From Anseranas semipalmata (taxonomy: Eukaryota; Chordata; Aves; Anseriformes; Anseranatidae): 64,000 nt of DNA. The notes below the pieces were generated by a model. That model had not been told where the DNA came from. It worked only from the letters and a program-made list of their open reading frames with translations, and made no database searches. The DNA is taken from positions 88,773 to 152,772 of the forward strand of contig VXAA01004303.1 of NCBI GenBank assembly GCA_013399115.1, in the 5' to 3' direction. The number at the start of each line of letters is the position of its first letter. Position 1 is the stretch's first letter. The position numbers and the translations under genes are program-made. Of the stretch, positions 32,583 to 44,510 are shown one piece after another.

Positions 32583-35500
32583 TCACTGGCCTGTGGGGGA
32601 CTTGGCAGCGTCGAACATCTTCTTCCGCCCCTCCATCCCCGACATGGCCTCCACGTTCTTGCGCCAGTCGCCCACTTCCACGGGGCGCTCCTGCCGGGAG
32701 GAACGGGGACAGGGGCTGGTGACGGAGCGGCCGGCAGCCCCGCACCTTCCCACCGCACGGCGCAGAGCCATGCACGGGGCCGGCAGCTGCCCTGCTGCCA
32801 GCGCCCTCTCCTTCGGAGCCAGCTCTGCCCTGGGTCTGTGGACGTGGGGCTGGCCGGGAGGGTGGCAAACATCAGGCTGGTCTCTGCGTGGAGGTCTGGA
32901 TGCACGGGGATACCTCCCCAAAGCCTGGCTAAGCTGCACTGGAAGGCACGAAAATCCCAGAAAATCTCTTTAGGAGGAAGAAGCCAGCGCTTGGGGCTTA
33001 CTCCAGATCTACAGCAGCACACCCAATGCAAGCAGAACCATTTTTGGAGCAGGATAGTCCCAGCTGAACCCCCTCCGAGCTCTCGGATGGGACTGGGGTT
33101 GCTGGTGCTGCAGGGAGAGCCCGGCAGCCGCGGCCGGAGCAGGACGGGGAGGTGGCGGCTGCCCTGGGAGCGCGCCAGGCACCGGCTCCGCCAGCCCATG
33201 GGCATTCATAGATTACGAGCCGTGCCCCAAAATCGTCTCACAGCATCTAAAATAAACTCGGATCTGTTCACCACCTGGCGTTGAGACCTGTAAATGCAGT
33301 TTTCTGTCCAAAGGGCTGAAAACATGCCCTACTAGCAACAGTGGGGGGAAAAAAAAAGGAAAAAGAATAGAAAATGAAGGTTCTCGTACAATCTGCTGAG
33401 CTGGCACCAAGAGGTAAAAAGTGGTGATCTTTGGGGAGAGGCACTGGGAAAGTGGCACAACTATTTTGGGGGGGAATCTCGACATCCGAACATTGCTGCA
33501 GAAAGGACCAAAAAGTGCAATTCCTGAACTTGGCACTAAGAAAAAATCCCCCCAGTCCTTTTGGGGTTGTCAGAGCGCTCTGCCGCAGCACTGCCAGGAC
33601 GGTCTAACCCAAAATCCAGCACCGTGGCTGCACTAGATGTTTCAGGAGTTGCGTCTCCTCACGGCTATTTAACACGGGCTGGACTCGGGGCGATGGGCCA
33701 AGGCGAGCAGGTCAAGATGCGCTGCTGGGACCCACTCCCCTTCACGTCTCTTGCAATTCCCCCCTGGAAGCAGGGGGCGGCTCGGAGGGGCACAGCACTG
33801 CTGGGGGGGTCTGGGCACCCTGCGCTGCCTCTGCTGCCGAGGAAGACTTTCCCCTCTCCTATCTCTGCAAAGCCACCATGGACTGGGCTATCTCCAGCCA
33901 AGTGTGCTTGCTGGGCTTGCTTTCTCTTATCTAATCTGGGTCTGGGAGTCTCCCAGGTGCTTTCTGGGCGTGATCACACCAAATAAGAGCTCTCCTTGTT
34001 CCCAGGAAGACCAAAGACCAAACTGTCTGCAAGTGCAGCTGGACAGATATGCTGAGGGAGCTGCATTACCCCGGCTGGAAGGGCCCCACATGCTCTGGGA
34101 GGGAAGAGCATCATCGAGGTGCATCATCAGCTCTCACTTGCCATCATCTACCAGCTACCTGGCCCAGTCCAACTGCTCCCATGTGGTTCTGTAGTGTCAT
34201 GCAGTGGGCATGGCATGCTATTTCTGAGGCTTACAAGGGATGAGGACAACCCTCGAGGCTTCACAGGGGACCTTGGAGAAGGGCAAGGCCAGTCACAGGA
34301 GGCCTCTCCATCTCTGGCCTCTGGGAGAGCCACCCACCTTCTCCGTGTCCTCCTTCTTGACGGACTTCAGGTTGGCTCTCAGATCCATGGAGACCTTGTG
34401 CTTGGAGCCCAGCAGAGCCCTCAGCATGGCATCGGCGGAGACGCGGACTCGTCGCAGGGGGGGTCGCTTGAACTTCCCCCGCAGGTCAAGCACTTTGAGT
34501 TTCAGGTCTTTTATCTGCAGAACAAGGAAAGGAGGAGGACGGGGAGGTCACTGCGTGGCTGCCTTGCACAAGAAGCCCCTGTGTGAAGCCCGAATCTCTG
34601 CTGACCCCAAGTCACAGGTGGGACCAAGCCCCTGGCCTTAGGGCCACCTCCACCGAGGGACTGTCCACCTAGCACAGAGCTGCCATTGCTTTGTCCCAGC
34701 CCTCTGGCATGGCAGCCGTACCGTGGGAAGGAGCTCTCAGGTGGTGATCAGGAGAGAGAGGAGGTTGCCCGTGGACCCATTGGGCAGTTTGAGCTCCCTG
34801 ATGCAGGGACAAATCTTGTGCTGAGCGACGTCTGGACCCCAGACCACTTGTGCAAAGCAAACGGCAACCCGGAGATGTGGGGCTTGTCCCACACCCAGGC
34901 TCAGCCAGTCCGTGACAGACCCCACCACGCTAGCAGCTGGGAGGGAGTTAACGCAGAAGCAAGCGGCCCATTCTGCTTCCTACCTCCCTGGTGTTATGGT
35001 TGCATTTCGCTTCGATGTCATATCTCTCTTCATCCACAATTTCGACCTTCTCGTGCAGCTCCCTGCACAGGTCCTAGGGGCCAAGCACAACAGGAGAGCG
35101 GTGAATGATGGCCCCTGTGCTCCAGAGGAGCTCGCTCCGTCCTCGGGCCAGAGAAATACCTGGAGCTGGCTCAAGGAGAGCCCGCTGGTGTACAGCGGCG
35201 TGATCCGCTCAGACAGGTACCGTTCCTTCTCCGACTGTTTGTCCACGATCTCCTGCTCCCACTCCTCCTTCGCTTTTGCCAGCATCAAGCTCTATGGACA
35301 CAAGCAGATGAATGGACGGGCTCCTCTGTCCATCCCTGAGCCCCCCCACGCAAGGGCTGGGGGTGGGACAGGGCCCCCCGTGCCCCCAGACCTCCTCCTG
35401 GCTGTGGCTGCCCTGCCCAGATCACTGCTCTGCTGCAACAAGCATCAAAAAAAAAAAACCCCGCACCCTTCGTGCAGAGATCCTGAAGGCGGGGGAACGG

Positions 35501-37527
35501 CAGGGCTGGAGGTACCACCGGGTCCTGCTGGATGCTGACCTCAGCACTTTCCTTGCATGGGTTTGCTCTGCTGCGGCAGCCGAAGATTTTCCCAAGCCAC
35601 AACCTGGGGAGCTCCCAGGCGTGTGCTGCAGAGCTCCTAGCGCCCAGACGCGAGGTCTGTGGCTTCAGAGCAGAAGGCTTCAGAGTCTCTCCCCACCTTC
35701 CTAACGCGGAGGGGAGGGGAGATTTGCTCGGTGTATCAACCACAGAGCCCACATGAGTGAGGATTTTTGAGAAGTCAGGGGGTGGGGATGGGAGCTGCTC
35801 CCAAAGGCCCACGGTGCTGCCGTGCCCCATCCCTGTCCCACCAACCACGCCAGCAGCCCCAGCTCCTTTTCCCCAGCAAGCCAAACCCCAGGGAGTTTCC
35901 AACCCTTAGGACTCACCTTCAACAAGAGCTTGCGTGAGGCTGTGATCTTGGATTTTCTCTAGGGGAAAGGCGAGGAAAAAAAGCTTTGAAAACAAACTCA
36001 CGGCAAACGCAGAGGAGCATCAAGATCACTCCCAAAAGGCACGGCACTTACCTCCCTGCAGGCAGGCACGCGTTCGGGCAGGAGCAAAAAGGAAGGAGAG
36101 AGAACAGGGATCAGTGAACAGCACTCAGAAAGAGGTGACAGCTAAAGTTCCTCGTGTGATCGCGGTTGGTTTCTGTGTGCAACAGCTGCTACCTACAAGT
36201 ACACCCAGTCTGCAGCCAGGCTACGATGGAGCTCTCTGGAAATGCAGTGGGTGCTGAAGGCCACCCCTCAAAAAGCCAAAATTCCGCTTCAATGTGGCAA
36301 GCGAGCTGTCACGGTACCCATCGTGCCAGCCCAGATCGGTGCCCGAGGTTCGGGCCATAACACTCTCATCCACACCCTTGTGCTCAGCCCGGTGCTCGGG
36401 CTCGAGGCTGCCTGATGTGGTTTGGGTTGGCAGGGCTCGGCCACCTCCATGTCCTTGCTCGAGGAAAGCCGGGCAGGGTGGTTTCTCACTGGGAAATGTT
36501 CTCTATGTGCGCGATGTGCTACAAGAGCTGCACGGCACAGCAAGTGCTGCTGCCCGCCTCGGGTCCCTTTCTGCACAAGTGCCCCTGGGGAGGAGCAGCC
36601 CCAGCCCCAGGCCGTGCTGGGGGCACCCCGCTGGGAGCAACCGGGCAGGAAAGGCCCTGGGGACCCTGCAGGACACCAGGGTGACCACGAGCCAGCGATG
36701 GGGCTCGTGGAGCAGCTGATGGTGCCCTGGGCTGCATCAGGCAAAGCGCTGCCAGCAGGGGGAGGGAGCTGATCCTGCCTCTTTGCTCAGCACCTGCAGT
36801 GCTGGGTGCAGTGCTGGGCTCCCCAGTACGAGAGAGACCTGGGCAGACTGGTGGTTAAGATGCTGAGGGACTGGAGCATCGCTGCTATGAGGAGAGGCTG
36901 AGAGAGCTGGGGCTGCTCAGCCTGGAGAAGAGGAGGCTCGGGGGGGTCTCACCAAGGTCTATCCATTCCCGCAGGGAGGTGCAGAGAGGACGGAGCCAGG
37001 CTCTTGCCAGCGATGCCCAGGGCCAGCACAAGAGGCACTGGGCACAGCCTGGAGCCCAGGAGGCTCCCTCTGCCCGTCAGGAAGCACGGCTGTGCTGGGC
37101 GGGTGCCGGAGCCCTGGCACAGGCTGCCCAGGGAGGTTGTGGGGTGTCCTCTGGGAGATCTTGCAACGCGCCTGGACGTGGTGCTGGGCACCCTGCTCTG
37201 GGCGGCCCTGCTGGGGCACGAAGCTCAACCATCAACGGGTGAGCACCTCCAGCACTCTGCGATTCTGTGATTTCAGGATCTCTGATATAGGAAAGCTCCA
37301 AGCTTTCAGTCAAGTTGTGGAAATCACTAACAATTTTTAGCTGAAGCCAGATGATTTTTACAAAGGGAACAGCACAGGGGTCTCGGGCGCAGGCTGGTCT
37401 CCATGTTGAACCCCATAAAAACAAACCCCATAAAAACCCACAAGCTCAACCAGCACGAGCAGCAAAACAGCCAGGGGAGCAGTTAGCGAAAGCCAAGGGA
37501 AACCCATGCTACTTACGGCTCCGGCAT
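32583..37527 (-). CDS. TNNI1: slow skeletal muscle troponin I, 7 coding exons
   Basis: Inhibitory subunit of troponin in slow skeletal and embryonic cardiac muscle; it binds actin, troponin C and troponin T. Coding exons on the minus strand: 37527-37517 (11 nt), 36055-36052 (4 nt), 35958-35917, 35291-35160, 35073-34984, 34514-34338, 32690-32583. They sum to 564 nt, 187 residues plus stop, identical in length to human TNNI1. The N-terminus reads [20 protein letters not shown]. The inhibitory region [19 protein letters not shown] (from residue 106) is intact, and the C-terminus ends [10 protein letters not shown]. There is no cardiac N-terminal extension, which separates it from TNNI3. All splice sites are GT-AG and every join keeps the frame. 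Exon 2 extends upstream as 5' UTR to about 37547. Confidence 0.97.
36052..36055 (-). other. TNNI1: TNNI1 4-nt microexon (GGAG)
   Basis: The minus strand reads CTGCAG|GGAG|GTAAGT. Exon 2 ends ATGCCGGAGCC and the next exon starts AGAAAATCC, so only inclusion of GGAG gives MPEPERKSK, the expected N-terminus. Direct joining would shift the frame and reach TGA after 16 codons. The intron to the following exon is only 93 nt. Confidence 0.85.
36570..37275 (+). mobile_element. CR1 LINE, about 700 bp, in TNNI1 intron 2
   Basis: Continuous CR1 from the reverse transcriptase end ('gtgctgggctccccagtacg', 'actggagcatcgctgctatg') through the 3' region, ending 'ctctgcgattctgtgatttc'. Positions 36860-37217 are nearly identical to 171-530. 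The last about 55 bp differ from the first copy, so the 3' end was replaced or belongs to a related subfamily. It is antisense to TNNI1. Confidence 0.9.
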
Positions 37528-37547
37528 CGCGGTGTCGCACTGTTCTC

Positions 37548-40500
37548 CTGGAAATGAATAAATAAGTAAATAAATAACTAAAAAGGGAACGAAGCTGAAA
37601 CAGAAGAGCAAATCCAAAGCAGCGGCAGCCGGGCGCTGCCGAAGTCCAGGGCTGCCCCATGCCGCTGGCAGAGGGAAGCGGCCCCACAGCCCCTGGTGGC
37701 CCCATGGGGCTCGGGCTCTACTCCAGGGGCTTCCCTCGCTTCTCGCCCACCCCAGCACGGGGCTGTGAAGCCAGGAGGGACGCGGTGCCCGGTGCTGCAG
37801 CTCCCCGTGGAGCCACGGGCATGCAGGGGGGGACGGAGCGAGGGGCCACGGTCACGCATCGCAGCTGGGCAGATTCCTTCAGCATCCACGTCCCCGGTGA
37901 AATACTCACGGTTTCATATTTTAAATACGCTCGGTAACCCTATGCCCCAGCAGCTGCTGCAAAATGCTGTGCCCCCACTAGGTCCCCCAGCACTGCCTCT
38001 AACACTGCCCCTGCTCGCCAAGAGGCCGGGCATGGCACAAGCCCGAGTGATAGAAAAATCCGTGGGAAAATGCAAGTCGAATTTTTCTTTCCTCTTTCCA
38101 TCCAGGAGGAACAAACTGAAGACACATTTCAGAAAGGAAGAGCTTTATTCAGCGGGGAGTTCAGTTCTATCCCCTTGAACGGAAGCAAAGCTGAGGTTTT
38201 TTGGCTCGACCTCTTTGCATCCACTTGAATTTGGGAAGCATTTTAAACCCCAAAGGTTACTGCTGGGGAAAAAAAAAAAAAAAAAAAGAGTATTTCTGGT
38301 CTCACAGAGTTGCTCTCAGGCATGCGTGGAGCCTGTGCTGAGCAAATCTCAGTGTTTCAGGCAGCACTTCACCTCCCAGCCCCGTCCTCTTGTCCCTGTC
38401 CCCTCCCCGTCCCCCAGCCGCCTTGCCAGAACTGTGGCTTGAAGGATTGCAGCTGGTGGGGAAAATGCCATAAAATCCCAGCAGGAGCCCTCTCCCCCAG
38501 AGCCTGCCAGATCCCTGAATTTACAAGGAATAATCCCCAAAACAGGATATATATATATATATCCATATTTTTTTTTTTAGCAAAATCCACATCCATCAGA
38601 TGTAAACCACCCATTTCACTCCTTTTTGGAGGTTTTTGGTGACACAACAAACATCCCGCAGGACACGTGGGGAAGGCGGCTGCTCTTGGCTGACACCGGT
38701 CGGGTCCCAGCTGCTCCCTCCCAAATTATCCCGGGGAAGGCAGAAAAGCCTTTGGCTCTCTGGAGGTGCGCAGGGGCTGGTGAAGCCTCTCAGCCTCTCC
38801 CTCCTTCCCCGCTGGAGCGAAGCCGCGGTCCCAGGAGGTGGGACCCACACCACACCTCAGCCCAGTGACCTCTGCCAAGGTCAATCAAGTTTTAGGGCCA
38901 AATATTTCTAATTTGGCTTCCCAGAGGGCAGCCAGGGCTCAGCTGAGCAGGAAGATGTGACTGGCAAGCTTGTGTCCGGGATTTGGGGGCTCCATACAGA
39001 TCTGGAACATCCGAAAAAGACTCTGCTCTCTGATGGGGACAAGAGGATCTGGACGAGTTAATTCTACACTGTTTATACACTTCCAGCCATGAAAAGCTTA
39101 AAAAGCTTGTTAAAACCTTAAATCACAGAAAACATTAAAAGAAATAACCCCATAAATCCAAACACAGCCGATCCTGACATCCTCCTGCATCCCCGGGGCT
39201 GGAGGCATGCTGCGCACACGCGCCTGGTCAGCGCGATGCCACGCGCGCAGCTCGGACCCCAAATTCACCTCCCTGCTCCCACCGGTGACCCCGAGCAGTC
39301 GAACCAGGACGAAAGGGCTAATGCTCCCCAGAACGGTCCCGTTTGCCGCTTTTCAGGAAAATGTGGCAAATCTCAGCTGCAGAGCCAGGCTGGGGCTTTA
39401 AGCAGGTATTTCTCCCCGTGGTGGTCTCACCAATCCTCTCTCCAGGAGCAGAGGAAACGTTTGGCAGATGCAGGTTTCACTCTGCCAGACCTGGGAGCAC
39501 CCCCTCGAAGGAGGGGAGAAATTCGGACAAAATCCCCGTGCCGGGGGCTCCCCCTGCAACGCCGCCGCGGGTGGGTACCGACGGCCTCATGCTGGCATCG
39601 GTCCCACCGCGGGGCGACCCCGGCACCCGCGGCACGGCCGGGGACGGGACCCCCCTTACCTCGGTGGTGCCTGGTGTCCGCAGAGCCGCGCACTGCGGGG
39701 CCCGGCGGCGAAGGGGGAGTCTTAAACCGCAGCCGGCTTGCAAGTGGTCAGTAAAAATAGCACAAATCCCCTCTTGTGTGCATACGTTCGCTGCGAGCCC
39801 CGGCACCCCGTGACGTGCGGCGCACACCTGGGGCAGTGCCTCGAACACGGGGCCACACGCGCGCATCGCACGCACGCGTTATCGCACCCGTGTTTTATTG
39901 CGCCCGTGACCCCCACGCAATTTGGAGAATTCCGGGGCTGTTTGTGTATGGATCGCCCCAGTTCTGCTGGTACCCACTGCCCGATGCCCTGCGCACGTGT
40001 GCACGCAGCTGTGCCAGGCCAGGCTGACGGGGGGGGCAATGGCAATGCCCGCGCACCTTCCACTGTGCTCCTCTCCTGTGTCATCCAGCACATGCTGATG
40101 CTGGAAAAGCCCTGCAAGGAGGCAGAAACAACAAGCTGAAGCACTGCAGTGCTTTTTCTTTGCAGAAAATCTGCGAGATTTCCTGCGAGAGCAGGAGGGC
40201 ACATCCATCGGGACAGGACAGGGCACACCGATGATGGGCAATGGGGAAAATCAGCAGAAATGGGGTTACACCGCCCGACTGGGTGGCCGGGTGGGACAGG
40301 GGATGGGGCAGCCCCCTCTTTGTGGGGCAGGAGCAGCCAGACTCGGTCCTTCAGACCCAGCACAGCACGGTGGATTGGGATGCTCAGGCGATTTCCAGCC
40401 CCTCACAAGCCCTGATGTTTTCCCCGTGAAATCACTGAAAAGCAGCAAAAAAGCTGCTGTCTCGCCCCCCCACCCCTGCAAAGACGAGTGTCCCCGCTGC

Positions 40501-40865
40501 AGGAGGCTTTGCGTGGCAGTGGCCCGCTGGGGCAGGCAGCACCTGTTCCTGGGATATTTTTAGGGGCAAGTTTAGGAGCAAACAATTCCCAGAGTGCAGC
40601 CCAGCAGGGACAATGCCTGGTATTTTAATCCCGAGGCTATTATGGTCGTGGAGGGACACGCAGCTGCATGCGTGGAGCAGCTCCCATGGTGGGGGGCGAA
40701 GAGAGCCCCGTGTCCCACCGGGCATGGGATGCGCGGCTTCCCCGGCTCCTTCCCCTGCCAGGACACCCAGGCGAGCTGTGCCACGGGAGCAGCAGCCCCC
40801 GGGCTGGTGCAAGCTCGGTGGCGGTGACAGTGGCAGCAGCAGTGGCACTCCCACCCTGACTTCAC
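37548..40865 (-). other. TNNI1 intron 1
   Basis: Between the putative leader exon and the start-codon exon. It includes an ATAA-rich stretch (37552-37577), an A tract (about 38271-38287) and an (AT)n run (38547-38562). No other coding exon seen. An alternative leader exon inside it cannot be excluded. Confidence 0.5.
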
Positions 40866-40905
40866 CTGCTCCGGTCCCAGCAAGCGGAGGGCCAGCACGG
40901 CGGAT
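40866..40905 (-). other. TNNI1: putative TNNI1 exon 1 (5' UTR)
   Basis: A leader exon of about 40 nt is predicted between a TATA box (40930-40936 on the minus strand) and a donor CCGGAGCAG|GTGAAG. It would splice to the acceptor TTTCCAG before 37547. This is predicted by spacing and signals only. Confidence 0.5.
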
Positions 40906-40924
40906 CTGCTCCCAGCCTCCAGGA

Positions 40925-41040
40925 GGAGGCTTTATAGCAGCCCTTTATAAGGCAAAAAGCCCCGCGGGGCCGTGCCTCAGCATCTCTCCTCCGTCTGGGA
41001 TTGTTCTCTGCGTGCAGAGGAGCCAAATTTAGCCGGTGAC
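40925..41040 (-). promoter_or_regulatory. TNNI1: putative TNNI1 promoter, two TATA-like boxes
   Basis: The minus strand has TTATAAAG around 40942-40951, inside a near-CArG context (CTTATAAAGG), and CTATAAAG around 40929-40936. About 85 bp further upstream is CTAAATTTGG, one base off both MEF2 and CArG consensus. This is a typical muscle promoter motif set, but not tested. Confidence 0.5.
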
Positions 41041-41049
41041 AAAGGAGCT

Positions 41050-42540
41050 GCATTCCCCGCAGCCCTGCCCTGGGGACCCAAGGGCTCGGTGTCCGCAGGG
41101 CGGGCGATGCTTGGGATGCCATTTGCTCCGGGCTCAGGTTTCGTCCTCTGCTGGGACCGGGCTGAGGAGGAGGGAAGGGTGGGCAAGGGATGGGGTATGT
41201 GGAACCCCAAAGGGTTGGCAGGAGCCTAGGGTCTCCCCACCCCTCTGCTCCAGCTGATGTGATGAGGACATTTGGGGTCTTCACCCCTGGTTCACAAACA
41301 GCGATGGGCTGCCTCGAGATGTGGGGTTGTTTTAGGAGGTGCCACCTGAGGCTACAGGCACCCCTCTGAGCTGCTGGTGGGTGGGATGGGGACAGGCTGA
41401 AAGTCTATGGGGGAGACCAATCTGAGGCCAAATTCCTCGCACAACAATGTCCCCCAGAGTTTGGGACACACTGATTCAAACCGGGGGCTGCCCTGGGCTG
41501 CCACCGAGGGGATGGATGCCAAAATTCCCAGAGCTGTATGAAGCCCCCAGGGACAGCCCATTTGTCCCTGACCATCCCAGTGGTCCTGCAGGTCCCCAGA
41601 GGTGTTTGGTCTCTCTTGGATGTGAAGGTCCCCTGCCTCAGCTGGACGTGGGCAGTTTCCCTCTCCCCCTGGTCACGCTGAGCCCCGGAGGGTGCTGGTG
41701 CCTCCTCAGCCCCGGGCGCTGGCCCCACAGGCAGGGCAGGGCTGCCATGGTCCCTGGCTCCTTACAACATCGGGCCCCCAAACTCTGAGCCCTACACATG
41801 GTTTGGCCTCCCAAGGAGAGGCTGGCATCCCTCAAGCAGCCTCGCAGTGGTGCTGCCGGGTCCCTTCCCCGTCTCAAGGCCCCGGGGCCATCCCACCCGC
41901 CCTGTCCTTGCCCTGCCCCAAGCACCGTCCTCCTTTCGTCAGCCCCGATGGCATTTACGAAGACAACGGGCTTCCCAGGGCATCCAGGACAGACTTAGAA
42001 ACAACAGCTGAGCCTCCGTTGTCCCCTGGGACCTTGTTTTCTGAACTCGGCCATCCCCGCCCCTCGGCTGCCATGCTCAGAGCCAGCCCGAATGTCGGGG
42101 GCACCGCAGGAGCCCACCAGGCCCCCAGGATGGAGGAGACCCCATGGGAATGGCTGGGAGACACGGAGCCATCTCCTACAAGCAAGGGGACCGCGAGGCT
42201 GCAGAGGAGGAATCAGGCCTGGGGTCGCGTGTCGCAGCACAGCGAGGGTCCCTGCACGTGTCCCGTGGGGCTGAGACCCCCCCAGCTCAGGTTTCCTCAT
42301 CCATTAGGGATGTCCGTGTCCTGGGCACGGCCAGCACTGGGCCAGGGCTCCTCCAGCCCCAGCTCCTGCCCTGGGAACCCCACCTGGCTGGAAACCACCT
42401 TGCTCCTGGGGTGGTCCCGACCTGGTGTGGTTCAGCCTCCTCGCCCATGGGCAGGAGCAGCCTTGGGGCTGGATGCAAAGTCTGGGTGATTTTCATAAAA
42501 TGGGATAAATACCCCCCCTTCTGCAAATACAACGGTGTAA
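41050..42540. other. intergenic region upstream of TNNI1
   Basis: GC-rich, with long chance open frames but no protein similarity recognised and no repeat identified. Confidence 0.45.
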
Positions 42541-42555
42541 GTGTTCTTTTNTGTT

Positions 42556-42557
<2 letters not shown>

Positions 42558-42590
<33 letters not shown>
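42558..42590. repeat. poly-T tract (33 nt)
   Basis: Uninterrupted T run preceded by one ambiguous base at 42551. Possible poly(A) tail of a minus-strand retroposon, but no such element is recognised. Confidence 0.8.
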
Positions 42591-42649
42591 CTCAGCTTGA
42601 ATGGTTTGGGAAGACTTGGAAGGTTTTCAGGTGCCAAAGCTGAGGAAGG

Positions 42650-42980
42650 GTCTCTCAAAGCTAAGGGGTTCTTTCCGAACAGCACGTGCTCCCTATCTCC
42701 TGCCGTGGGCACGTGGAAAAGACTTTATTAAATAGGGAGGAATTATCTACTTTGGGATAATGGAAATATATCGAAATGGAGCTCAGCCACCCACTGAAAA
42801 TTCAAAGCTTTCCATGGTTTTGCCAAGCGATGTATGAAACCTTCCCAACGTCAGTCTTGTCTGCTCTTATAAACAAGGAGGATATCAGCTGCTGTGCCTG
42901 GGTTAATGGGCTGGCATGGTTAAACAGGGAAGTCAGTTTATATATTCTAAAAACCATTCAAGTTTTCAGCCTAAGGCAAA
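42650..42980. promoter_or_regulatory. AT-rich block with E-boxes upstream of TNNI1
   Basis: Lower GC than its surroundings. It contains two CACGTG boxes (about 42682 and 42710), one CAGCTG E-box (about 42887), TTATTAAATAG and ATATATTCTAAAAA. It lies about 1.8-2.1 kb upstream of the putative TNNI1 start. It could be a muscle enhancer, but this is conjecture. Confidence 0.25.
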
Positions 42981-42992
42981 ATATTTCACAAG

Positions 42993-43027
42993 AAAAAAAA
43001 AAAAAAAAAAAAAGGAAAAAAAAAAAA
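42993..43027. repeat. poly-A tracts (21 and 12 nt)
   Basis: Two A runs separated by GG, followed after 29 bases by an assembly gap. Confidence 0.8.
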
Positions 43028-43056
43028 TATTCTGAAAAATCCAAAATTATCGGCCC

Positions 43057-43076
43057 NNNNNNNNNNNNNNNNNNNN
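43057..43076. other. assembly gap (20 N)
   Basis: Short run of N near the poly-A tracts. Its true size is unknown. Confidence 0.95.
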
Positions 43077-43190
43077 AGGAACACTGACACGCATCTAAAG
43101 CTTTTTCAGGGTATTTCCAGGCACTCCCATCCATCTCTGAGCCACCGGACGCATCTCAGCATCCTCTTTTCCTGATGAGGTGTCCCTGCC

Positions 43191-43219
43191 TGGGGACACC
43201 GGGGGACACCGGGGGACAC
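43191..43219. repeat. three copies of GGGGACACCG
   Basis: A 10-bp unit repeated three times in tandem. Confidence 0.7.
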
Positions 43220-44510
43220 CAGCGTGTGTGAGCTCTGCTGCTGCCCTCTGCAGCCCCACGATGCCTGCCTGCTGCTTCTGTTCCTTCCTGCAGTGCCAGG
43301 CAGAGGGACGGATGCTGGTGGCCACGTCCATCGCTCGTCACCACCTCCACATCCCAGGGATGCGGCACCAGGACATTTGGGATGGGGAACCCTGAGCAGC
43401 CCTCACTCCTGGACCCCCCGCAGCATCCCAAGCATTATGTTGTGGACAGCAGCATTCTTCCCGCACCCGCAGCCACAAGGACGTGACGGAGATGCTGGAG
43501 CCACCGCTGCGGGATGCGGACGTCCCGGTGTCCCTACTGCTGCCCTATGGAGCAGCCAGGCACGGGGCAGCTCCAGCTCAGGCAGCATGGGGCAGGCTCT
43601 GGGTTCCAAAACGAGCTTCAGTCATTTAAGGGTTGTACTTAGGAATGCTCAACACTGAAATCATTTTAGCAGCATCTGAAGGAAGCCAGATACTTGACCC
43701 AAAGCTAAAAAAAAAAAAAACCACAGGGAAAATGTTCTACTTGCTACGGTTGTGATTTTCTTGTTGTTGTCCATTTTATCTCAGGAAAAAGCACCCAGAA
43801 CCTGCACAAACGTCCCCTGAGCAGCGGGGCAGTGCTGGGGCACACGGAGGCAGAGGTAACGCCCGGCCCTGCCTGCCACGGAGCATTGGCACCACCGCAC
43901 CGCGAAACCCATCCACCAGCCCTCAGCAGCCATCGGGGGGCACCCAGCCACCCCCAGACCTCCCCCGCACCCCATCCGACCCCCTGGCCCAGCACCCATG
44001 GGTGCTTTTCAGGCTCCTGCCTTCAAACTCGGGCAGCTCCGGGCACCTCGCTCTGTCCTGGGGCTCTGCTTGGTGGCCCCCGGCGTCCCAGTGCCATGGG
44101 GGCTGTGAGGCTGCGTGGCTCCCACCCCCCTCGCCGTGCCTCAGTTTCCCCACCTCCTGCAGTGTTAGAAAAGCTTCTCATGTGTCCTTGCTCTGCTTTT
44201 TGGGCTGGCTGGAAGCACCCCGCGAGCTCCCTTACATCCCTAGCTCTGTGCAAACAGAGAGCTAAATGTCTTTTGGAGGTCTGGGGTCCTGCAGAGCTCC
44301 TGGGGCCCCTCCACCCCCTGCACAAGGAGCTTTCCCCTGCAAACCCGGCTGCTCTCTGAGAGCCCACCTGCAGGAGTAAAACCGCATTCACCCATCAACA
44401 CCTGCTGGACCCGGACCAGCAATGTGCACGCAGCACCCAGCACCAGATTACTGGTGACAGGGGATGCGCCAGCCACTGTCCCCTGTCCCCGCTCTGCTCT
44501 GGCCGAGCCT
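43220..44510. other. intergenic region between PHLDA3 and TNNI1
   Basis: No exon or repeat recognised apart from an A run near 43707-43720. Confidence 0.4.

Noticed and set aside
31650..33284. Plus-strand open frame of about 544 codons near the TNNI1 3' end
   Set aside because: It covers the TNNI1 last exon in antisense and GC-rich flanks. No protein similarity and biased composition.
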